Source of the DNA: Paenibacillus sonchi
Lineage (GTDB): Bacteria > Bacillota > Bacilli > Paenibacillales > Paenibacillaceae
Reading direction: 5' to 3'
DNA length: 64,000 nt
Assembly: GCF_016772475.1 (NCBI RefSeq)
Contig: NZ_CP068595.1
Coordinates: 6,572,001 to 6,636,000, forward strand
This document shows, one piece after another, positions 33,812-43,838 of this stretch. Position 1 is the first letter of the stretch. The number at the start of each line of letters is the position of its first letter. The position numbers were made by a program, and so were the translations under genes. Below the pieces are notes generated by a model. It did not search any database, was not told where the DNA came from, and saw only the letters and a list, made by a program, of their open reading frames with translations.

Positions 33812-34777
33812 TCAAGCCAAATGGCAAGCGACAAAATGTCCGCCTCCGGCATCACGGAAAACGGGGTTCTCTGCTTTGCACACCTCAACAGCAAACGGGC
33901 AGCGGGTATGAAATTTGCAGCCGGAGGGCGGATTCGCCGGGCTGGGGATGTCGCCTTTCAGGACGATCCGTTCCCTTTTCAGCCTGGGAACCGGCACGGG
34001 CACCGCAGAGAGCAGAGCCTTGGTATAGGGATGCAGCGGGTTGTGAAACAGCTCGTCCCGGGCAGCCGTCTCGACCATGGAACCGAGATACATGACCCCG
34101 ATCCGGGAGCATAAATGCTCGACCACACTTAGATCATGGGAGATGAATAAATAGGCGAGGCCCTTGCTTTGCTGCAGCTTGCTGAACAGATTGATAATCT
34201 GGGCTTGAATCGACACATCCAGCGCCGATACCGGTTCATCGGCAATGATGAGATCCGGGTTCAGGATCAGCGCCCGGGCGATTCCGATCCGCTGGCGCTG
34301 TCCGCCGGAGAATTCATGCGGGAAGCGGTCGATGTGGTAGGAGGATAACCCGCAGGCTGCGAGCGATTCCAGAACCAGCTCCCGCACCTCATCCTTGGTG
34401 CATAAACCATGGTCCAGCAGGGCTTCGCCGATCGCATCGCCCACCCGCACACGCGGATTGAGTGCGCTGTACGGGTCCTGAAAGATCAGCTGCATCCGCG
34501 GCCGCAGCAGCCGAAGCTCTGCAGGAGAGAGGCTGTGAATGTCTATTCCTTTGAACTTTACCTCGCCGGCCGTTTTCTCGGTCAGGCGCAGAATCGTCCG
34601 GCCTACCGTGCTTTTGCCGCTGCCGGATTCTCCGACCAGCCCGAAGGTTTCGCCCGGCTGAAGGGTGAGGCTGATGTCATCGACGGCCTTCACATGTCCA
34701 ACGGTGCGGTTCAGCAGCCCCTCGGTGACCGGAAAATACTTCTTCAGATGGCTAACCTCAAGCAGTGCTTCAGACAT
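33812..34777 (-). CDS. Peptide ABC transporter ATP-binding protein (OppF/DppF-like)
   Basis: A 321-residue ATPase with Walker [10 protein letters not shown], signature [10 protein letters not shown], Walker [13 protein letters not shown] and the C-terminal oligopeptide_HPY cysteine motif ([19 protein letters not shown]). The start at 34777 follows AGGAGGCGG and overlaps the stop of the preceding ATPase gene. It is the last gene of a five-gene importer (binding protein, two permeases, two ATPases). Confidence 0.93.
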   Translation of the reverse strand: MSEALLEVSHLKKYFPVTEGLLNRTVGHVKAVDDISLTLQPGETFGLVGESGSGKSTVGRTILRLTEKTAGEVKFKGIDIHSLSPAELRLLRPRMQLIFQDPYSALNPRVRVGDAIGEALLDHGLCTKDEVRELVLESLAACGLSSYHIDRFPHEFSGGQRQRIGIARALILNPDLIIADEPVSALDVSIQAQIINLFSKLQQSKGLAYLFISHDLSVVEHLCSRIGVMYLGSMVETAARDELFHNPLHPYTKALLSAVPVPVPRLKRERIVLKGDIPSPANPPSGCKFHTRCPFAVEVCKAENPVFRDAGGGHFVACHLA

Positions 34778-35752
34778 GGACTTCCGCCTCCTCATACAGC
34801 CAGCAGGCTGTCTTTTGTCCGCCGTCCAGCTCCTTCAGGCGGGGCTGGCGGCTGCGGCAGACTGGCATACAATGCTCGCAGCGGTCATGGAAATAACAGG
34901 ATTGCTCAAGCGTCAGCGGATTCGGCACCTGACCCGGAATGGAATACAGCTCCTCCAGACGCTGGCCCACCACCGGCTTGGATTTCAGCAGCCCCCTGGT
35001 ATACGGATGCTTGGGGTGATTGAACAGCTCCACGACCCCGCCCTCTTCAACGATTTGGCCCGAATACATCACAATCACGTAATCGGCCATTTCAGCGACA
35101 ACTCCCAGATCATGGGTAATCAGCAGAATGGACATCCCGCCGCTTTCTTTGAATTCCCGCAGCATATCGAGAATCTGCGCCTGGATGGTCACATCGAGCG
35201 CAGTGGTCGGCTCGTCGGCAATCAGCAGCTTCGGATTGCAGGAAACGGCAATGGCAATCATGATCCGCTGAAGCATGCCGCCGCTTAATTCATGAGGATA
35301 GCTGCCAAAAATCTGCTCAGGACGCGCAATGCCCACCTGCGTGATCAGCTCGACGGCCCGGATCCGCGCCTGCTTTTTGCTCAGCTTCAAATGCACCATC
35401 AGCGGCTCCATGATCTGCTCCCCGATCTTCATTACCGGATTGAGCGATGACATCGGCTCCTGAAAAATCATGGCGATTTCATTGCCGCGGATAGCCCGCA
35501 GTGTATTCTTGTCAAGCTGCAGCAAATCTTCCCCGCAAAATCAATCCGCCCTCCGTTCACCTGTCCGCCTGGCGCTTCCACCAGCCCCATAATGGACATG
35601 GCAGTTACACTTTTTCCGCAGCCGGATTCACCGACAATACAGACCGTCTCACCTTCGCGGACCTGGAAGCTCACTTTATCCACGGCGGTCACTTTTCCTT
35701 CTTCTGTATGAAAAACGGTGCTTAGTCCTTCAATTTTCATTAAATGCTTCAT
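34770..35752 (-). pseudogene. Peptide ABC transporter ATP-binding protein (OppD/DppD-like), interrupted by a 1-base frameshift
   Basis: The first frame (start 35752) has Walker A GESGCGKSV and runs to GGRIDFAGK before going out of frame. The second, to 34770, continues with LLQLDKNTLRAIRGNEIAMIFQEPMSSLNP (Q loop), signature [12 protein letters not shown], Walker [13 protein letters not shown] and the C-terminal cysteine motif. The break lies in a C4 run at 35531-35534; one more G on the coding strand gives RIDFAGEDLLQLD, the family sequence. As given, no functional ATPase would be made and the importer would fail, although its four partner genes are intact. This favours a sequence error. Confidence 0.85.
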
Positions 35753-35766
35753 CAGCTGCTGGCCAC

Positions 35767-36690
35767 CTACCTCTTCTGTTTGGGATCAAGCACGTCTCTG
35801 AGGCCGTCACCGAATATATTTATGGCAATCACTGTGGCAAAAATGGACAAGCCCGGAGGAATCCACAGCCATGGATGATCCTGAAAATCAATCATATTGT
35901 TCGCCGCGTCAATCATGTTGCCCCAGGTCGGCGTAGGCGGCATCACGCCCAGCCCGAAAAAGCTGAGCACCGATTCGCTGAGAATCGCTCCGCCGATGTT
36001 CAGTGTAGCCATGACAATCAGCAGCGGGACCACGTTCGGGAGCAGATGATGGAACAGCTTCCGGCTGTCGCGCAGGCCCAGTACAACAGCAGCCTGCATA
36101 AATTCCCGCTCCCGCAGGCTGAGCATCTGTCCCCGGACCATCCGGGCAAGTCCCGGCCAATTCACAATGCTGAGCATCAGCATGACGATATACATCCGGT
36201 AGTCTGTCGGAACCTTCCATTCCGAGAGGAGCGCCCCGAAGATAAAAAGCAGCGGCAGGCCGGGTATTGTCATCAGCAGATCGGCGATCCGCATAATGAT
36301 CTGATCCGCTATGCCGCGGTAATAACCGGCAACCGCCCCCAGCAGGGCGCCAATGAACACGGACAGCACCATGGAAGCCAGACCTACAGTCAGTGATATC
36401 CGTCCGGCCTGCATCACCCGGGTCAGGATGTCCCGGCCCAAGGCATCAGTCCCCAGCAAATGCTGCAAGCTTGGCGCCTTGTTCATCATCGCCATATTGA
36501 TTTTGTTGTCCGCATAAGGCGAAAAGAGCGGGCCGATAAAACATAAAGCAAACATAAACACAACCACTCCAAAACCGGCTACAGCGAGCCTGTTCTTCAT
36601 CAGCCTTTTCAAAGACTGTCTGAACAGCGAGGACTTTTGCCTCTGCACCTGCAGCTCGCGCAGCCCGGCCAATCTGCTGTTAACTGTCAA
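35767..36690 (-). CDS. Peptide ABC transporter permease (OppC/DppC-like)
   Basis: A 307-residue permease with an N-terminal OppC_N segment, six helices and the EAA loop REREFMQAAVVLGLRDSRKLFHHLLPN. It starts at a TTG (36690) behind AGGGGGAAG; the ATG nearby is out of frame. It lies 15 bp after the OppB-like gene and 14 bp before the OppD-like gene. Confidence 0.92.
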   Translation of the reverse strand: MTVNSRLAGLRELQVQRQKSSLFRQSLKRLMKNRLAVAGFGVVVFMFALCFIGPLFSPYADNKINMAMMNKAPSLQHLLGTDALGRDILTRVMQAGRISLTVGLASMVLSVFIGALLGAVAGYYRGIADQIIMRIADLLMTIPGLPLLFIFGALLSEWKVPTDYRMYIVMLMLSIVNWPGLARMVRGQMLSLREREFMQAAVVLGLRDSRKLFHHLLPNVVPLLIVMATLNIGGAILSESVLSFFGLGVMPPTPTWGNMIDAANNMIDFQDHPWLWIPPGLSIFATVIAINIFGDGLRDVLDPKQKR

Positions 36691-36705
36691 AACGGCATCT
36701 TCCCC

Positions 36706-37659
36706 CTATAACCGGACGCGCGGATCGGCCACCCGGTACAGAATATCCGAGAGCAGCGTTCCGATGACGGTCAGAATGGCAATAAACATCGTAAAGCCCA
36801 TGAGCAGCGGGTAGTCCCGGAGCCCGAAGGATTTCATATACAGCTGGCCGATCCCCGGCCAGTTGAAAATCTGCTCGATAATCAGCGAACCGCCGAACAG
36901 TGCCGGAAGCTCGAAGCCGACCAGCGTAATGGCCGGCAGCAGGGCATTGCGCAGCGCATGGCGGAACAGCACCTTCCGCTCCTTCAGTCCTTTGGCCCGC
37001 GCGGTGCGGATATAGTCCTGCTTCAGCACGTCAATCATATTGCTGCGGAAATAACGGGTTAATGAACCCAGGCCAAGCAGAGTCATCACCACGACGGGAA
37101 GCGCCATATGCCGTACCACTTCCTTGAGATAGGCCAGCCCCGTGGCATGGCTGCCCGTAGTAATCATCCCGCCAGGCGGAAGCCACTTCAGATCAACCGC
37201 CAGAATCTTGATCAGGAACAAGCCGATAAAAAAGGACGGCAGCGACATTGCGGCAAAAATAGCCACCATCACCAGCGTGTCAAACCAGGAGTATTGCTTA
37301 TAGGCCGAGATCACGCCGACAATAACCGCAATCACCCAGGTTAGAAAGGTGGACACGGCGGCCAGCAAAAAAGAATTCCAGATATAATCGTTGAACAACT
37401 GAAGCACCGGCTTCTGCTGGGCAAGCGAATACCCGAAATCCCCATGAAATGCATTGTTCATCCAGATGCCGTAGCGCTCCAGCACCGGCTTGTTCAAGCC
37501 GTAAATTTCCCGCAGCTCGGCTTTGCGCTCCGCAGTCAGCTTAATATTGCCTGTAATGAAATCGCCGGGCGTCGATGCATACAGGATGAAGATAAGAAGT
37601 GAAGCCGCAAACAGAATGATGAGCATGTACAGCAGTCTTTTTGTCAGATAGGTACTCAT
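36706..37659 (-). CDS. Peptide ABC transporter permease (OppB/DppB-like)
   Basis: A 317-residue permease starting MSTYLTKRLLYMLIILFAASLLIF, with the OppB-type first helix, six membrane segments and EAA loop QDYIRTARAKGLKERKVLFRHALRNALLP. The start follows AAGGAGC. It is separated from the binding-protein gene by a stem-loop. Confidence 0.93.
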   Translation of the reverse strand: MSTYLTKRLLYMLIILFAASLLIFILYASTPGDFITGNIKLTAERKAELREIYGLNKPVLERYGIWMNNAFHGDFGYSLAQQKPVLQLFNDYIWNSFLLAAVSTFLTWVIAVIVGVISAYKQYSWFDTLVMVAIFAAMSLPSFFIGLFLIKILAVDLKWLPPGGMITTGSHATGLAYLKEVVRHMALPVVVMTLLGLGSLTRYFRSNMIDVLKQDYIRTARAKGLKERKVLFRHALRNALLPAITLVGFELPALFGGSLIIEQIFNWPGIGQLYMKSFGLRDYPLLMGFTMFIAILTVIGTLLSDILYRVADPRVRL

Positions 37660-37677
37660 GACCCGCTCCTTATGAGT

Positions 37678-37710
37678 CGTCCCCTGCCCGTTACATCCAA
37701 GCAGGGGACG
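37678..37710 (-). terminator. Intercistronic stem-loop between binding protein and permease genes
   Basis: A perfect 10-bp stem CGTCCCCTGC (37678-37687) and its complement (37701-37710) around a 13-nt loop, without a T tract. Such hairpins commonly protect the binding-protein mRNA and lower downstream expression. Confidence 0.7.
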
Positions 37711-37719
37711 AATGTGTAG

Positions 37720-39474
37720 TTATTTCAACGTCCACTCCGGCAGGCTTCCGGCAAGTCCGATGAACGGGCTGACCGTCAGATTCTGTATGCGCCCATTGTA
37801 GGCATAGACCGTTTTTTTGTAGCTGGTGAACAGGATCGGCAGCTCTTCATTGAATAGCTGGTACAGCTCCTTATAGACGGCTTTGCGCTGCTCAATATCC
37901 GTAGTAGCCAAAGCTTTGTTGTACAGCTCCAGGAACTTCGGATTGTCATAGTCAGTGATCTCTCCGTCAAAGAACTGCATGAACCCGTCCGCCGGATCAG
38001 TCAGCATACTGGTTGAAAAGGATACCAGATCGTAGTCTCCGCCTTCGACCTTGGACACCAGCGAGTTAAAGTCGGCAAAAACCTCCGGCTGGAATTCAAT
38101 ACCCAGCGCTTCAAAGTTCTCCTTGGCTACAGCGATGAAAATATCGGTGTTTTTGCTTTTGGAGCCGAGATAATGGATCGTCAGCGGTTTGCCGGCTTTT
38201 TCGCGTATTCCGTTTGCGCCAACAGTCCAGCCGGCTTGATCCAGCAGCTGCTTGGCTTTTTCCGGATCATATTTGTAAGGATTGATGCCTTCCTCGGTAT
38301 AGGCCCATGAGATCGGTGATGCCGGAATATTGGCAATGGAGCCCGCTCCCTGCGCAGCATCTACATAAATGCTCTGCCGGTCCAGCCCGTACATAATCGC
38401 TTGTCTGACCTCTTTATCCTTTAGCTGCTCATGCTTCAGATTGACCTGCATGTAGCCGTAGGTGCTGGGTGTATAAGGAAGGATGTTCACAAATCCGAGT
38501 GCTTTCAGCTTCTCAATATTTTCATCCGTGGCGCTGAAGGAAGCGTAATCGACCTCCCCCGTCTCCAGGAACTGCCACACATCGCCTTCGGAGGTTTTAT
38601 AGATGAAATGCTCTGTTTTGGGTTTGCCTTTGAAATAATTTTCGTTGGCTGTAAAGCGCACTTCCTGTCCGGGCAGGAATTTCTCCAGCTTGTAGGGGCC
38701 GTCGCCGAGCGGATGCTCGTGCAGCTTTTTGATGTATTCCAGATGGCCGAATGTATAGTCCTTGCCGTAATAAGCTTTGGAGAGCACATTGGAGCCGAGT
38801 GTCACCAGCGCTGTAGCATTTGGTTTCTCCAATGTTACCGAGATCGTCTGCGGGTCGATAACTTTGATCCCTTCGATTGTTTTGGCCGTGCCTTCTTTAT
38901 AGGCTTTGCCGCCTTTTACGTTCATGGAAGGCACAGAAGAGCCGCCGTCATAGGCTTTGTCATATTGAATGGTCCAGGTAAAAGCCACATCATCCGCTGT
39001 AAGCGGCGAGCCGTCGCTGAACTTCAGGTCCTTCCGCAAGTGGAAGGTGTATGTAAGCTGATCATCCGATACATCCCAGCTCTCGGCAAGCTCCGGTGTA
39101 GGAACACCTTTGTCATCCACAGTTACGAGGGAGGCATACAGCAGGGAAGATACGTTGCCGTCATAGCCGCTCTCTTGAAAATAAGGCGTAAATGCGCCGC
39201 TGGGATCGGTCAGGCCGACAATGATCGTATCATTGCGGTTCTGGGCGACAGCCGGTAGCTTGGATAAATCCGCTGCTGTAAAAGGCTCGCTCAGCGCACC
39301 CGCAGGCACTGGTGCCGGAGAGGCCGGCGCTTCAGTTCCGGCTGTACCCGGATCAGAAGTTGCAGACGCCGGAGTGTTGCCGGATGCAGAATTGCTGCTG
39401 TTGTCCGAGCAGGCTGCGAGCAGCAGGGAACCGGCAATCAGCAGTGTGGACAAAACAAGCGTACTTTTTCTCAT
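37720..39474 (-). CDS. Peptide ABC transporter substrate-binding lipoprotein (OppA-like)
   Basis: A 584-residue lipoprotein (lipobox LAAC, C22) with a Ser/Thr/Pro-rich linker and the SBP_bac_5 fold. Family segments include LAESWDVSDDQLTYTFHLRKDLKFSDGSPLTADDVAFTW and RQAIMYGLDRQSIY. The start at 39474 is chosen because the signal peptide begins there after GAGAGATG. It is the first gene of the importer operon, and takes up oligopeptides or a related ligand such as nickel chelates or antibiotics; the family cannot be resolved further from the sequence. Confidence 0.92.
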   Translation of the reverse strand: MRKSTLVLSTLLIAGSLLLAACSDNSSNSASGNTPASATSDPGTAGTEAPASPAPVPAGALSEPFTAADLSKLPAVAQNRNDTIIVGLTDPSGAFTPYFQESGYDGNVSSLLYASLVTVDDKGVPTPELAESWDVSDDQLTYTFHLRKDLKFSDGSPLTADDVAFTWTIQYDKAYDGGSSVPSMNVKGGKAYKEGTAKTIEGIKVIDPQTISVTLEKPNATALVTLGSNVLSKAYYGKDYTFGHLEYIKKLHEHPLGDGPYKLEKFLPGQEVRFTANENYFKGKPKTEHFIYKTSEGDVWQFLETGEVDYASFSATDENIEKLKALGFVNILPYTPSTYGYMQVNLKHEQLKDKEVRQAIMYGLDRQSIYVDAAQGAGSIANIPASPISWAYTEEGINPYKYDPEKAKQLLDQAGWTVGANGIREKAGKPLTIHYLGSKSKNTDIFIAVAKENFEALGIEFQPEVFADFNSLVSKVEGGDYDLVSFSTSMLTDPADGFMQFFDGEITDYDNPKFLELYNKALATTDIEQRKAVYKELYQLFNEELPILFTSYKKTVYAYNGRIQNLTVSPFIGLAGSLPEWTLK

Positions 39475-39705
39475 GAAATCATCTCTCTTCTCTCCAAAAT
39501 GAATAAAACTCATAATTCCTACCCACTAAGTATGTTTAAGACCGATAGTTCACATTATAGGAAAAGATTGTGGTTCTGTAAAGAGAGAACTTTATTTAAT
39601 TTCTCCTTGAACAGAATTCACCGGGAAAATCCGCAACATAAAAAGCCAAAGCTTTCTCTTCAGCAGAGATTACTTTGACTTGTTGCGATGCCGGAGGGCC
39701 GGATG

Positions 39706-40613
39706 TTATTGCAAATATTCGAACAGCTGCTCATTCATCCGGCGGATTCCTTCCAGACGCAGACTGTAGGCGATAACGTTCTCCCCTTCGATGTAGGCAT
39801 GCAGCAGGCCCGCACAGCGGAGGCTGAAAATATGGTCATGGACAATACCCTTGGAGATTCCGGCCTGCCTGGCGATTTCGGTAAAGGTTTTGCGCCCGCC
39901 GCCAAGCGATTGAAGGATCTTCAGACGGCTTTTCTCCCCAGGCTGCGCAGAGTCCTGTACATCGAAGGCGAAATTTCTTCATCCGCTACTGAGATTCTCG
40001 CCGCATAATGGCAAATCGTCAGCGGACCGAAGCTGTAAATAATATTCGCAGGCTGAAAATGAAACTGCGGAATCAGCACCAGCTTGCGCAGTCCGTCTCC
40101 CGGCAGGAAATAGAATCCGTTCGTTGTCCGGTTTACAAAATCGGATACAGCCCTCTTATCCGCTTCCAGTCTCTGTTCTTCCGTATGCAGCCGCAGTTTG
40201 CCGATGATCTCTGGGCTGGTGCCCCTGAAATACTGCCGGTTCCACTCGGACAGCAAAAAGTGCATGCGGCTGCGGAATTGATCCATCTGCACCGGGAACA
40301 CGCTGACGTATTCCGCAAGCGTCTCATACATCTCCCCTACCGGCAAGCGCTCCAGCCATTCCAGGGCAGTGTCTACGCTGTCCTTCACAGGACACTGATA
40401 GATCAGCAGATTCAGCAGCTTCCAGTCATTGCCGAGCTCTGTTTCCTCCAGAGCGGACAACAGCTCCGGGCTAAGCTTGCCCGCTACTTCAGCAGACCAG
40501 GAGGTGCCCAGGTCCATCTTCTTATTGGATTTTTTGCATATAAACGTATGTATGCTGCTCACTAATTCGTATACCGGCTCAAACTGAACCTCAACCTCGT
40601 ATTCCACGGCCAT
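39706..40613 (-). pseudogene. ArsR-family (DUF5937-type) transcriptional regulator, interrupted by a 1-base frameshift
   Basis: The first frame (start ATG 40613, or GTG 40607, which is better spaced from GGGGG) encodes a ~200-residue N-terminal domain and runs to YRTLRSLGRKAV. The neighbouring frame then continues EKSRLKILQSLGGGRKTFTE, with a winged helix-turn-helix (IARQAGISKGIVHDHI, LHAYIEGENVIAYSLR) to a TAA at 39706. The break lies in a C4 run at 39936-39939; one more G on the coding strand fuses them as SLGEKSRLKIL, giving about 302 residues. The target is unknown; it is divergent from the GNAT gene at 40820 and close to the peptide importer. Confidence 0.8.
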
Positions 40614-40819
40614 TCCCCCTGATGCAACTTCTATTCATCACAGCGTTAGTGTCTTAATCTTATGGTATTTTACGGAGCATACGCAAGTTATTATAAATCA
40701 CCCTGCTCATCGGGTTATACAGGTGCGGCCTGATTCACCATCAGCCGCTGCCGGCCTTCTCGCTTTTTCCAGATCAGGGTAGTAAAATATAGTCACTATA
40801 TCAGATTGGAGTGAAGAAT

Positions 40820-41131
40820 ATGGCATCGATTGAACAGGGAGAAGGAAGATTTTATATAGCTGGTGACGGTAAGGACCTTGCCGAGATTACATACAGAACG
40901 GATGAAGCAACGGGAAATTGGGTTATTGACCATACCTTTGTCTCAGAAGATCTGCGCGGCCAAGGTGCCGGTGAGAAGCTCGTGCGGGCGGTTGTGGATA
41001 AAGCCCGGGCAGAGCAGGTTAAGATCGTACCCCAGTGCCCTTATGCTGCCCATCAGTTCAAGAAGCATGAGGAATACGGGATGTGCTCAGCAGGAGCTGA
41101 GCAGGGTCCATTGGGCCATAGTAACTTTTAG
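40820..41131 (+). CDS. Small GNAT-like N-acetyltransferase (YjdJ/Gtn-like)
   Basis: A protein of about 103 residues of the small Gcn5-related type. Visible are YRTDEATGNWVIDHTFVSEDLRGQGAGEKLV (acetyl-CoA loop) and the ending KIVPQCPYAAHQFKKH. The ATG at 40820 has GGAG eight bases upstream; a GTG three codons earlier overlaps the site. A second acetyltransferase gene follows after 12 bp, so they form a small operon. Confidence 0.87.
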   Translation: MASIEQGEGRFYIAGDGKDLAEITYRTDEATGNWVIDHTFVSEDLRGQGAGEKLVRAVVDKARAEQVKIVPQCPYAAHQFKKHEEYGMCSAGAEQGPLGHSNF

Positions 41132-41143
41132 GAGGCTATGCGT

Positions 41144-41995
41144 TTGAATACAGCTGAAATGTTAAAGGATATAGAGGAACTGCAGCAGCGCTGCGAGCAA
41201 TACGAAGGCATCAGCCTGAAGCTGAATTGGGACATGCTGCGCTTGTCACCCGGAGCCGGCGGAGCGGAATGGCTGGTAACCTATGAGGAAGATGTCCTGG
41301 CAGGTTTTATAGGACTGTATGGGATTGGCGGTGAAATGGAAGTCTGTGGCATGGTCCGGCCGGGGTTCCGGCGCAGAGGGATTTTCACCTCGCTCTGGGA
41401 GCAGGCGCAGAGCATCATCAAGCGCAACCAGATCAGGACGCTGCTGCTGAATGCCCCGGCCAGCTCGGCCTCGGCGGCAGGTTTTCTGAAGACTCTGCCG
41501 CTGGCCTTCAACCATGCGGAGTATCAGATGAAATGGGACGGGTCTGCTGTCCCGCAAGGTTCGCCGGAAGCCAGTTCAGCCGCAGGTGCCGTAGTTCTGC
41601 GGCCTGCGCGCCAGGATGAAGCGGATCTTCTTGTTGAGCTGGACTGCTCAGGATTTGACATGTCCAAAGAAGATGCCGCTGAAATGTACACTCAGCAGAT
41701 GAACGAGAATCAGCAGGAACAGATCATCATCGAAATGAACGGCCAGCCCGCCGGCAAGATGCGGCTGTGGACGGAAGACAACGAAACCTGGATCTACGGG
41801 TTTACGGTAGATAAGAAACTGCGCGGCCTGGGCATCGGCCGGAGCGCGCTTTTGCAGACCATTGAACGGGAGCGGCGCAATTACAATGGCGTCAACCTGG
41901 AAGTAGCACTCGACAATCCGAATGCGCTGAGACTGTATGAAAGCTGCGGCTTTGTTATTTTGAACAAGCAGGATTACTACCGCTATATCGGCTGA
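41144..41995 (+). CDS. Tandem GNAT-domain acetyltransferase
   Basis: A protein of about 283 residues with two GNAT folds. The N-terminal half carries VCGMVRPGFRRRGIFTSLWEQA and the C-terminal half (from about residue 150) carries IYGFTVDKKLRGLGIGRSALLQTI and NPNALRLYESCGF. The second half is the likely catalytic one, since it has the cleaner acetyl-CoA loop. The TTG at 41144 sits 7-8 nt after AGGAGG; the ATG at 41138 is only 2 nt from it. The acceptor substrate is unknown. Confidence 0.87.
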   Translation: MNTAEMLKDIEELQQRCEQYEGISLKLNWDMLRLSPGAGGAEWLVTYEEDVLAGFIGLYGIGGEMEVCGMVRPGFRRRGIFTSLWEQAQSIIKRNQIRTLLLNAPASSASAAGFLKTLPLAFNHAEYQMKWDGSAVPQGSPEASSAAGAVVLRPARQDEADLLVELDCSGFDMSKEDAAEMYTQQMNENQQEQIIIEMNGQPAGKMRLWTEDNETWIYGFTVDKKLRGLGIGRSALLQTIERERRNYNGVNLEVALDNPNALRLYESCGFVILNKQDYYRYIG

Positions 41996-42014
41996 GGAAT
42001 ATTACAATCTGTCC

Positions 42015-42060
42015 AGCACTCTTTCTTTTGGCGTCCGCGCCTTAGGGAAGGGTGCTTTTT
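42015..42060 (+). terminator. Rho-independent terminator after the GNAT pair
   Basis: GCACTCTTTC pairs with GGAAGGGTGC with an inner GGCG...CGCC, followed by TTTTTGATT. It lies about 20 bp after the stop at 41995. Confidence 0.82.
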
Positions 42061-42134
42061 GATTTGTCCTCAATGGGCTACAGTATGGCTAGTTTGGGCT
42101 TCAGTATGGGTCAAAGAGCCTAAGGGACTAAAGC

Positions 42135-42321
42135 TAAGTGGAAAAAGTAAAACTAATTCGCTGAAATCCGGGCTGCAGAAGGTTTTAGTTGGATTTTGTA
42201 CACCTAATTCATGCCTATTCTGCCCATCCGGCCGCTTTCAGCCGAATTAGTGGTACTTTTTCCAACATAGTGACTTTCATACGCCAAACGAGTTCAATTT
42301 AGTGGTACTTTTTCCCACTAA
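42135..42321. repeat. Interspersed intergenic repeat, family A, copy 3
   Basis: TAAGTGGAAAAAGTAAAACT at the left, a diverged second forward motif (TTAGTTGGATTTTGTACACC) at about 42193, then two inverted motifs AATTAGTGGTACTTTTTCC and TTTAGTGGTACTTTTTCCC. The order matches copies 1 and 2. Confidence 0.75.
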
Positions 42322-42351
42322 GGACGTCTGCGACCGCCTTTACAACGGGAA

Positions 42352-42381
42352 AAGCCAAGCCCTTCTACAGGTCCTGGCTTC
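42352..42381 (-). terminator. Weak hairpin after the gene of unknown function
   Basis: On the minus strand AAGCCAGGACCT and AAGGGCTTGGCTT can pair imperfectly and are followed by TTCCC. It is about 100 bp beyond the stop at 42485. Confidence 0.4.
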
Positions 42382-42484
42382 TATAGACTTTCGTTTGCGG
42401 CTGGGCCAGCATCACCGCTTGATCCCCGCTCAATATGGGCAGCGCTCCGGCAGCCTGCTGGCAAGCTCAAGTGGACCCTAAGAC

Positions 42485-43264
42485 TTACATCAGGCCGTAC
42501 CCCCGGTGAACCAGCTCATCCTGCTCACCCCTGCGTTCTCCGTATTTCAGCATCCGTGCGGCCGACTCCTCCTGCTTCATGAACACGGACAGCAGCCGCA
42601 CATAATCAAGGGATTCCGGGAGCGGAATCCCTGCACCGTCAAAAATATGCTGGCGGCCGTCCAGCAGAGAATAGACCTCCACCTTATCGGCCGGCATTCC
42701 ATACGCCTGATGACAAAACACATTCGCCATGTGCAGGAATCCGGTGATCACTTCTTCATTTCCGCTCACCATAAATTTCTGGATGCTGAGACAGCGGCCC
42801 GGGACTGCAGAATTCCAGGCCAGCTGAAAAATCATCGCCAGCTCAATGCCCAGCTCCGGCACCGGCACATGCCACTGCTCATAGAGCAGTACCGGAATCT
42901 CCTGCAGGTGATTGACACTGGCTCTTCGCATCAGCTCATCGGTGACCGCTGTCTTGACCTCCCAATAGTGCATGAGCGAGGGAAAAGCATCCCCTTTGGG
43001 AGGCCAGCGGCGCTCCAAGAGGAACTGGATTGGCGTCTCCCTCCGCACCTCCGGCTGGAGACTATAGAAATCATTCAGCGTATGCCCTACCGCATACTGC
43101 ACCTGCTGCCTCCAGCGCGGAAGCCCGGTGGCCGCCGTCCCGCTGCCGGAAGACTCCGCTCCGCCCAGCATAATATGCTCCACGCGGAAATCATTCAGCC
43201 GGCTGTATTGTACGGCCGGCGCTTCGCTTCTTTCTGCTGTCCTGCTTCCCGCCGCGCCGCCCAT
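42485..43264 (-). CDS. Protein of unknown function in a Fur-box flavodoxin operon
   Basis: A 259-residue soluble protein that I do not recognise. No signal peptide or membrane segment is seen. The N-terminal ~45 residues are Gly/Ser/Ala-rich and probably disordered. The rest is Trp/Leu-rich and helical, with stretches such as LLYEQWHVPVPELGIELAMIFQLAWN and MANVFCHQAYGMPADKVEVYSLLDG. It starts 2 bp after the flavodoxin stop, so the two are co-translated. The Fur-like box upstream of the flavodoxin implies that both are made under iron limitation. Confidence 0.8.
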   Translation of the reverse strand: MGGAAGSRTAERSEAPAVQYSRLNDFRVEHIMLGGAESSGSGTAATGLPRWRQQVQYAVGHTLNDFYSLQPEVRRETPIQFLLERRWPPKGDAFPSLMHYWEVKTAVTDELMRRASVNHLQEIPVLLYEQWHVPVPELGIELAMIFQLAWNSAVPGRCLSIQKFMVSGNEEVITGFLHMANVFCHQAYGMPADKVEVYSLLDGRQHIFDGAGIPLPESLDYVRLLSVFMKQEESAARMLKYGERRGEQDELVHRGYGLM

Positions 43265-43266
43265 TC

Positions 43267-43719
43267 TCAGGATACCGCCGCGCAGGTTTCGATGAATTGG
43301 CGGCCAAAGCTGCGGCAGGTTTCTTTTTCCGCAGCATTGGGCCCGTATTCAATCTTCAGACTTTCCTGGACAATCTCCGCCCCGCGCTCCCGCAGCTTCT
43401 CTTCGATCTGATTCACGGCGCCGCAGTATATTTCATAGCCGGTATCTCCACTGCCGAAGGCTGCTGCCTTGCAGGCTGTCAGATCCAGCTCATCCATCTC
43501 TTCGTAGAAATCCAGGAATTCATCCGGCAGCTCGCCGTCTCCCCAGGTATATGCGCCCAGCAGCACACCCTCATAGGCTTTGATCTCATCCGCATTGCAG
43601 TCCGTGACCGATTTCAGCACAGCTTCACCGCCTGCCTGGCGAATGCCTTCCACAATCAGTTCAGCGATTTCTTCCGTGTTGCCAGTCAAGCTGGCATATG
43701 CCACAAGTACCTTAGCCAT
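43267..43719 (-). CDS. Flavodoxin
   Basis: A 150-residue short-chain flavodoxin. The FMN phosphate loop is SLTGNTEE near residues 10-17, and the later AYTWGDGELPDEF and AFGSGDTGY loops surround the isoalloxazine ring. The frame extends to 43758, but the ATG at 43719 is preceded by GGAGG and matches the family start MAKVLVAYASLTGNTE. A near-consensus Fur box lies about 120 bp upstream, so it probably replaces ferredoxin when iron is scarce. Confidence 0.93.
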   Translation of the reverse strand: MAKVLVAYASLTGNTEEIAELIVEGIRQAGGEAVLKSVTDCNADEIKAYEGVLLGAYTWGDGELPDEFLDFYEEMDELDLTACKAAAFGSGDTGYEIYCGAVNQIEEKLRERGAEIVQESLKIEYGPNAAEKETCRSFGRQFIETCAAVS

Positions 43720-43838
43720 GTATAGGTTCCTCCCAAAGTTAACATTTAATTTGTCCAAAAATGCAAGCCGGAACTCCGAAATGTGAGGTGGAATTCAAGC
43801 TGAAATCAATCCCATGTATTGCTAACCTCATTCTATTT

